Source: Combretum micranthum
Taxonomy: Eukaryota; Streptophyta; Magnoliopsida; Myrtales; Combretaceae
DNA: 64,000 nucleotides
Assembly: GCA_024138025.1 (NCBI GenBank)
Contig: JAMXBD010000173.1
Location: 1,178,001 to 1,242,000 of the forward strand
Direction: 5' to 3'
Shown here: in pieces, positions 58,501 through 64,000 of the stretch
Numbering within the stretch: position 1 is the first letter of the stretch
Layout of the letters: each line of letters opens with the position of its first letter
Program-made: the position numbers and the translations under genes
Notes under the pieces: model-generated
Told to the model about the DNA's origin: nothing
The model's database searches: none
Seen by the model: only the letters and a program-made list of their open reading frames with translations

Positions 58501-61500
58501 CTTCATCACCACATAAAACCCAAATATGCTTCAATTGTGCCACTGCATTCCTATCCATAATGTGTCTATAAACCAAGGCTGTGGGGGCAGCTTTTTCTAA
58601 TAGAAGTTTTGGTATCAGTTGTTAAGGAATCTGCTCTAATAGTGATCCTGTTTTATATAATATAAGATGGCATGGTAAAAAGAAAAAAATTATTTTGGAA
58701 AGCTAGGCTTGAGCCCAATGACTTTGATTAAGAACATTAAAACACTTGTGAACCCAGAATAGATAGGGTTAAACCCAGTTGTCAGCTTTTCTTTCTTGGT
58801 TTACACTGAAAACAGTCAAGGTCTTGACAAACAAGGCCAAATTTAGATTTTTATATGTATACAGGGCTTTTATTTTATTAAATTTTCTCTAAACCTTTTA
58901 CTTTTCTAAAGTCCAATCTCTATGGTTTCATCAATTAGAAGCTCATTGATTTGACTTGTGGACTTATATAATTGAGCTGTGCATTTGCAAATCATTGATG
59001 TCTTAGTGATAATTGAATCAGAACAAAAAGGGTATGTTGTTAAATAAATTTATTTATTTATTTTTACATAATGATGAAGGGAAAGCGCAATCAAAGAGCA
59101 GCGGATCCACAGGTCGATAGTTCCAAGCAGCCTCATTTTCTTGTCCTTATTTCAGAGAACTTTATGGAGGCCCGCTCAGCCTTAACTCGTCCTGGTGTTT
59201 CAAATTTGCCCCAACTCAGAGCTCTGTTAAAATGGATGTACCATCTGTTAATTCAGTCACTGCACCACCTTCAACCTCGATATCACCAGGTTATTATTAC
59301 ATGTCAAAGAAATGCTTGTCATTCATCAGAAAGGACAAAAAAAAAAAAAAAAAAAAAGTCTCTCTCTACCCTTAGTTTTGAAACTAGGGGTAGAGAGTTT
59401 TGTATATTAGGTTGATGCCTTTGAGTTTTTATGGATTACAGGATGAAACATTCCAACTTTCTTAATCATTCTTGAGAAACTATATATCTAGTACGTTAGT
59501 GTATAAATGCCTTTCTTTTTTCTTCTTGTTGCTGATGTTGATGTTGCAATATCTCTTAATTAAATGCATCGCTTGTCTTCTTCTCTGAGTATTTGTGCTT
59601 TTATATAACCTAATTTCATATATTACCCCAAAGATGCTGATGTTGGAATTTATTGTCTGCTACATGAGTTACTCTTGGAGCTTCTTCAATGTGTTCTTGT
59701 AAATGAAAACGGTATAATAGAATATATTTTAAAATCCCATATAGTGTTGTTATTAGCAAAATCAGATGAAAATCTGCATACCTATATACTTGTCATGGCG
59801 TAGCAAGTCTATTTTGACAGCTCTAGTTTTTTGAGGTTAAAAGATGGGTCCAACATGCTTTACAGAATCAAATATAAACTACTAAGAACAAAAACAAAGT
59901 AGCAATTACTATTTGCTTACACGCTTGTAAAACCCACTGACTAGTACTGAATGATTCATCATGGAAGCAATGCATGGTGCATAATTCAAGACTTAAGAAA
60001 ACCCACGTAATAATTTACCCCAAAAAAACCCAGGTAATTAGGATAGTCTATCTTCACCTTTTTGCACATGGTGGATATTTATGTTTGCTTTATCAATTAA
60101 CTTAATCCTTCTCTCAGTGAATGGATCCATCCTGAACCGCCAACCTGTTTCTGTTGGAAATGGTCCCAGTGCAACTGCTACCGTTAAAGTTGTAAGATTT
60201 GTATCTCCTTGGGAGTTATATTCTAAATCTTTTTTTCTAGATATTTATGTTTTCTGGTGAGGCCTTATCATTTGCGATTTGATGCTCTTGTAGGAGCCAA
60301 CAACAGTAACTTCCATGGTATCTGGACCAACATTTCCTCATATTCCATCACTTGCTCGGCCTGCTTCTCAAGGAGTTCCTGGGTCTGCATTGCAGACGTC
60401 CTCTCCCCCCTCTGTATCTCAAGATATGATTACAAGTAATGAAAATGTACAGGATTCAAAACCTTTGGTTAGTGGTAGTATTTCACAGCCCTTACGACCT
60501 GGAGGTCCTGCAAACTCAAACATTTTGAACCATCTCTCTCAAGTACGTCAAGTGGTAAACTCTGCAGCCTTGACTGGAGGAACATCTATTGGTCTTCCAT
60601 CAATGGGCCAAACTCCTATGGCCATGCATATGTCAAATATGATTTCTTCAGGAATGCAATCTTCTGTACCTGCTGCACAAACAGTTTTTTCCTCTGGACA
60701 ATCGGGCATTACATCTGTATCAGCTTCTAGCACTCTATCAGGGGGTGCACAGGTTGCTCAAAATACTAGTCTTGGATCATTTGCACCAGCAACTTCTAAC
60801 ATATCTAATTCAAGTATGGGAATTTCCCAACCAAATTCCAATCTTCAAGGAAATGCTAGTGTAGGTCAGACTGCCCAGGGTGTTAACCAGGGAAACATCT
60901 CAGGGTCACAAATGGTGCCAGGTGGACTTGGCATGAACCCAAATATGATGAATGGCCTTGGTCCACCAGCTTCTTCCTCTGGGACTGGTACAATGATCCC
61001 TACTCCTGGAATGGCTCAGCAAGTACAATCTGGTATGCAGCCACTTGGTCCTAATAACAATCCAGGTGCTGGCATGGGACTGTCACAGCAGTCATCAAAT
61101 GCTCTGCAAACTGCTCAGTCCAAATATGTAAAAGTTTGGGAGGTAAGTCCCTTGCTCATATGGCCTTCTGATACAACTAGATTTTTTAGCTGAGAAATTA
61201 GCTTTCAATTGATCGATGTACTGATGAATTTTTCTGAGTACCAGCTAATTTCCAAAACCTTGCCACCTTGGATAATATTGTTAGGCTGACATCAACCAAT
61301 ATTTGGGCTTAATAACTATCATGATTTGATGTACTGATGAATTTTTAGCAAAGAAATTAGCTTCCAATTGATTAGTGTAATCATGCATTTTTCTAACCTG
61401 TGTCTGAGCTAATCTCCAAAACCTTTCCACCTTGGGATTGTTAGGCTGATATGAAACAATATTTGGGCTTAATAACTGCCATGATTTGCTCATTACTTAT

Positions 61501-63187
61501 CAATGTGAATGGACACAGCCAATGGAGAAGCAGCTCTTCCGCTGTGATTCAGTAGATGCCATAATCAAGCAGTGCCCTTTGAACAAGTTGCCTTCTCTCT
61601 CAAAAGTTCTGAAAGTTACCACATCGGGATATCCCTGTAGTACAAAGTGAGCATGGAAGGAAATTAAAAGGATCTCAGTATGATCATCCCAGAAGCCATG
61701 ACGAATAGAATCTGAGTGGGGGAAAAGAAAAAAAAAAGAAAAAAGAAAAAAAGTCCCCTTAATTGATGCAATTATATAACAAATTTCTTTTTAAGAGTTC
61801 ATACTATACTGAAAAGAATAATAATTCGTCATGCCATTACTCTTGACCAGCTGAAAATCAGAATAAACCTTCATTAAACAGTTTTTACGCTTCTATATTC
61901 TCCCCCAAAGATTTCTTCTTGTCCTTGTACATCAGATTGGCTATGATAGTTTTTGTAAGGCCCAAAATATTCTTCTGAAGTTAACTGATGACATGTTAAA
62001 CCATTCCAGATTAGCTGTAATCTGTCAAGAAGGCTGAGTCTCTTATATCATAGACCATCTATCGGAGGCTGCTAGGAAATAGAGTCTGAAACTTCACTCT
62101 GCTGAACCTTGGTGGTTCATTAAACACATCACCCTTGTGCAAATAATTCATTTTCCTTGGTCAAATATTTAGGATGGTGTCATTAATGGTTGTTTATTTT
62201 CATAAGATTGGATTATGAGGAATCCAAATCTTGAGCCTTGTGAGTGTAGAGGGCATGAAGGTATGTAAATTCGAAGCTTCCAGTTCTTAAAAATTTGGTT
62301 CCTTATTCCACTACTTATAAGGATTGCAAGTAATTGCGATTCGTGGAGTTGTATTATCTCATCAGTCATCATCGTATCATACATCCTCATTGAGCTCTTT
62401 TGGAAACCAATAGTAATTCTTATTCATGAAGCTAACCTAACAAAGACTTAAATCACAAAATGATACTACAGGTTTATCCTGGAACTGATTGCAGTTTTAT
62501 GGCTGCCTTAGCTGTGGATTTTATGGCTTATCATGTTTGCCTCCAAACAATGTTTATCGGCATTGTTTTCTCAGGCCACAAGGTCTGTGATCTAGGTTTA
62601 CTATTGAGACATCTGTCTAACCTTGCTCCATTGCACTCTAGAAATATAATAATCAATAACCTGAGATTTCTTCCCCTTCAAACTATGAGAATTGTGTAAT
62701 GTTGCAAGAGTGGTCTCCTTTTAAACCATGAGACATATTTGAATATCTGTATTTATCATCTGGACAAGAAAGATTGCTGATGATTTAGTTGTGATCATTG
62801 GTCAATATTGAGGACAGTATTACTATATAATCACCATGCAAGGGCTAATTTGTCTTATTGGTTCATAAAAAAGGGGCTAATCTGTCTTAACTGACCAAAT
62901 TCCACAGGGAAATTTATCTGGGCAGAGACAAGGGCAACCTGTTTTCATCACCAGATTGGAAGTATGGCTTCATACCCTTGCATTTGCTGTTGCACTCTCT
63001 TCTGGTCTTAAATCAGTTTAAAGATTGTTCATCTTGATGGCCATGGACCTGTTACTCACTATATGTTTCCTTTTTGTTCTTGCTTGTATCTTGTTTTCCT
63101 TTTAACATCAGTAAAGCTCTTTTCATAACTTTTAAGTGTGTTGTTGTGGGTGCTGCAGGGTTACCGGAGTGCATCTGCTTCAGAAAC
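52496..63187 (+). CDS. MED25: Mediator subunit 25 (MED25/PFT1), 11 exons, 3' end outside window
   Basis: MED25 is a Mediator subunit that contacts transcription factors and passes their signal to RNA polymerase II in the nucleus. In plants it is known from jasmonate defence, light and flowering control. Exons: 52496-52593, 52702-52732, 53185-53248, 53756-53886, 54211-54417, 54507-54572, 59080-59289, 60118-60191, 60294-61142, 62908-62961, 63159-63187. All have GT/AG introns in matching phase except at exon 7. The von Willebrand A domain covers about residues 5-225 (AVEGTAAMGPFW, CLVQRSGWTKNVDIFLDWLS, ASNPYPLPTPVYRP, LSDAETI, HFLVLISENFMEAR). A Ser/Gly/Met/Gln-rich middle follows (about 295-570). 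The start of the activator-interacting (ACID) domain is SKYVKVWEGNLSGQRQGQP. About 604 of a usual ~840 residues are present. The start codon fits the family N-terminus (MAERQMIVAVEGTA). Confidence 0.95.
55510..55552. repeat. (CT)n(CA)n compound microsatellite in MED25 intron 6
   Basis: A CT run changes directly into a CA run, upstream of the first LINE insert. Confidence 0.95.
55926..57046 (-). mobile_element. LINE fragment B nested in LINE A (minus strand)
   Basis: Its poly(A) tail appears as a T-run at 55929-55943. The minus-strand reading at 56532-56125 gives a zf-RVT domain (QRHCFILWLAINRKIYTLDK, CNRAVEDHEHLFFLCPFFAQ, FNTWQGVMNG, YYIWR). The flanking 16-mers GTAGCACTTGTTGTTG (55910-55925) and GTAGCACTGGTCTTTG (57047-57062) agree at 13 positions, an eroded target duplication. 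It is 5'-truncated and therefore immobile. Confidence 0.8.
57390..57494. repeat. CCA/C-rich tract ending in poly(C) and poly(A)
   Basis: CCCACC and CCA words, then about seventeen C, then about twenty A. It is the 3' end of LINE A with an expanded low-complexity part. Apparent His/Pro-rich or Gly/Val-rich reading frames across it are artefacts. Confidence 0.9.
57600..58560 (-). pseudogene. LINE fragment C in MED25 intron 6 (minus strand)
   Basis: On the minus strand an L1-type end of RT followed by zf-RVT: KILKARDKSKTLLKWHIGDQ near 58400, then in another frame KPDPTVRNSLVWRSKPDKPL, SIKEAYLASR, PRHMFLRWFVLQQKL and HHCHFFLKCSFAKEVWN. Frame changes near 58230 and elsewhere show decay. It is less similar to A and B than they are to each other. 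Boundaries were not determined. Confidence 0.75.
59080..59289 (+). CDS. MED25: MED25 exon 7, with apparent 1-base deletion
   Basis: The exon encodes the end of the vWA domain: GKRNQRAADPQVDSSKQPHF, then LVLISENFMEARSALTRPGV and SNLPQ. From about 59215 the frame that matches other plant MED25 proteins (QSSVKMDVPSVNSVTAPPST, then SISP) is displaced by one base. The intron 7 junction (CCAG, then TGAATGG) needs 211 bases where 210 are present. Read as it stands, the rest becomes LRALLKWMYHLL, unlike the family. The simplest explanation is loss of one A in the CCCCAACTC run at 59209-59217. Confidence 0.85.
59362..59397. other. perfect-looking hairpin after poly(A) in MED25 intron 7
   Basis: CTCTCTACCCTTAGTTT is followed after two bases by its inverted copy with a single mismatch. 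A run of about twenty A precedes it (59338-59357). It may be a trace of a small retroposed or MITE sequence. Confidence 0.7.
60294..61142 (+). CDS. MED25: MED25 exon 9, low-complexity middle region
   Basis: The largest exon (283 codons) starts EPTTVTSMVSGPTFPHIPSL and ends SKYVKVWE. It is rich in Ser, Gly, Met, Asn and Gln, with family landmarks LSQVRQVVNSAAL, MAMHMSNMISSG, TVFSSGQSGITS, MNPNMMNGLG and TGTMIPTPGMAQQ. Such regions are disordered and carry no catalytic residues. It is in frame with exons 8 and 10. Confidence 0.93.
61189..61488. repeat. imperfect tandem duplication in MED25 intron 9
   Basis: Two units of about 140 bp (61189-61328 and 61348-61488) share GAAATTAGCTT, CAATTGAT, AAAACCTT, CCACCTTGG, TTGTTAGGCTGA, CAATATTTGGGCTTAATAAC and ATGATTTG. 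They are joined by a 20-bp piece that repeats part of unit 1. Confidence 0.85.
61519..61650 (+). other. short exon-like open stretch in MED25 intron 9
   Basis: Following ACACAG, an open frame of 43 codons (PMEKQLFRCDSVDAIIKQCP, then LNKLPSLSKVLKVTTSGYPC) has coding-like composition but is not part of known MED25 proteins. If included it would end in a stop, giving a truncated protein. It could be an alternative terminal exon or a captured fragment. Its parent is not recognised. Confidence 0.35.
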
Positions 63188-63246
63188 GTAAGTCTCATTT
63201 TACCAACTTTACCTTTTCTAATGAACTGATTCCATAGAGACTGCCA

Positions 63247-63300
63247 GCATATATATATATATATATGTGTATGTATTTTTGTATGTATATATGTATTTTC
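63247..63300. repeat. TA/GTAT-rich microsatellite
   Basis: An AT dinucleotide run passes into GTAT words in MED25 intron 11. Confidence 0.9.
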
Positions 63301-63404
63301 GGTGAACAACTGCCACTAATATTGCATTTTCAGATTACATGACATTATTAGAGCAATTCTAGTTTACTAAATAAGTTTTTCTATATTTTTATATATGTTT
63401 GTTA

Positions 63405-63690
63405 AGGTTAGTACTACAACCATTTAATCTAAAAGCTTAAGCTTGTAGATATAGTATGGGCTATTATATTTATTACTCAACATTCCTACTCACTTGTGGG
63501 CCGAACTTTGATTTTTGACTGAGGCCACGACTTAATTTTCAAAGGGGTTATAATGAGTGTGCAATCATTTGAACTCTTGACCTCCTATTTTGATACCATA
63601 TTAAGGATAGCACAACAACCATCTAATCTAAAAGCTTAAGTTTGTAGATATGGTATAGGCTATTATATTTATCATTTAATAATGTTTAGT
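63405..63690. repeat. short element with terminal direct repeats in MED25 intron 11
   Basis: A 65-70 bp sequence beginning ACAACCATTTAATCTAAAAG and containing GGGCTATTATATTTATTA occurs at 63415-63483 and again, with few changes, at 63614-63680. Between them lies ACTCTTGACCTCC and TTTGATACCATATTAAGG text that I associate with a widespread plant repeat tail. Its class is uncertain. Confidence 0.6.
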
Positions 63691-64000
63691 TTGCACAAAT
63701 AATGGCTCTCTCCATCTGTGGGGGTGACTTCTTTCCTTGGGAACTATAGCTTCTTGACACTCAATAAGCCTTTCATTACCTTTCAATGATATAATCATTG
63801 AGTAACTAGCATTGCTGTCTGGTAAATTGATATTGGAAGTCACCTCATTCCTGCTTCCAGCACAAACCTTTGTGGTTTTGGATGGAGCTGGGATCTGGAT
63901 TTGGACTTGGTTAAATGTTTTTGGTATTGATATTTATCTGTGCAAACCTGGATATCACTGTGAAAGGTTAAAAGTACATGTGGTGGTGGGTAGAATTGTA

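Larger units (their letters stand above)
63188..64000 (+). other. MED25 intron 11, partial
   Basis: After the donor GTAAGT at 63188 no further MED25 exon is seen to the window edge. The family sequence expected next (the continuation after SASASET) is not present, so exon 12 lies outside. Confidence 0.8.

Overview
This is nuclear DNA of a flowering plant, most likely a eudicot. It is AT-rich, crowded with plant retrotransposons, MULE, CACTA and hAT remnants, and its one clear host gene, MED25, has plant-type introns and the plant MED25 protein sequence. The window divides into a long repeat-filled intergenic region (1 to about 52.3 kb) and a gene region (about 52.3 kb to the right edge).

Region by region: (1) 1-8.3 kb: a decayed LINE reverse transcriptase, a 31-bp minisatellite and a decayed MULE transposase, all genes on the minus strand. 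(2) 8.3-28.8 kb: copies of LTR-like sequence followed by an array of units of about 0.92 kb. The array is interrupted by at least seven insertions: a TRIM-like element carrying a hAT-like element carrying a solo LTR, a hairpin-rich MITE, a LINE tail with target duplication, two MITEs sharing AGGTAAATTACA ends, a second solo LTR, a 1.4-kb TIR element and a tRNA-derived SINE. (3) 28.8-41 kb: a probable CACTA-type element with a DUF4216 gene remnant and captured intron-containing exons of coatomer zeta (COPZ). It hosts a third solo LTR. (4) 41-51.7 kb: a minus-strand plant-mobile-domain (PMD, MAIN-like) pseudogene directly beside a deleted MULE transposase. It is split by a Ty3/gypsy gag fragment and by an almost complete but inactive Ty3/gypsy element with both LTRs, PBS and PPT. 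(5) 52.3 kb to the end: MED25 on the plus strand, eleven exons visible, 3' end outside the window.

The three long solo LTRs (12660-16196, 22738-25847, 32897-35274) are related to each other and each has a matching 5-bp target duplication, so the nesting order can be read directly. Every transposon coding region seen has stops, frameshifts or deletions, so none looks able to move by itself.

MED25 encodes the Mediator subunit that links transcription factors, notably those of jasmonate, light and flowering pathways, to RNA polymerase II. Its exons can be joined in phase except at exon 7, where the window lacks one base relative to the reading frame required on both sides. That is either a sequence error or a real lesion. 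Intron 6 (4.5 kb) has been enlarged by three LINE fragments, one inserted in another.

I found no wholly new biological system. The most unusual items are the CACTA-like element with captured COPZ exons, the MULE-PMD arrangement, the 443-bp element with three TCGCGA hairpins, and the LTR-derived tandem array.
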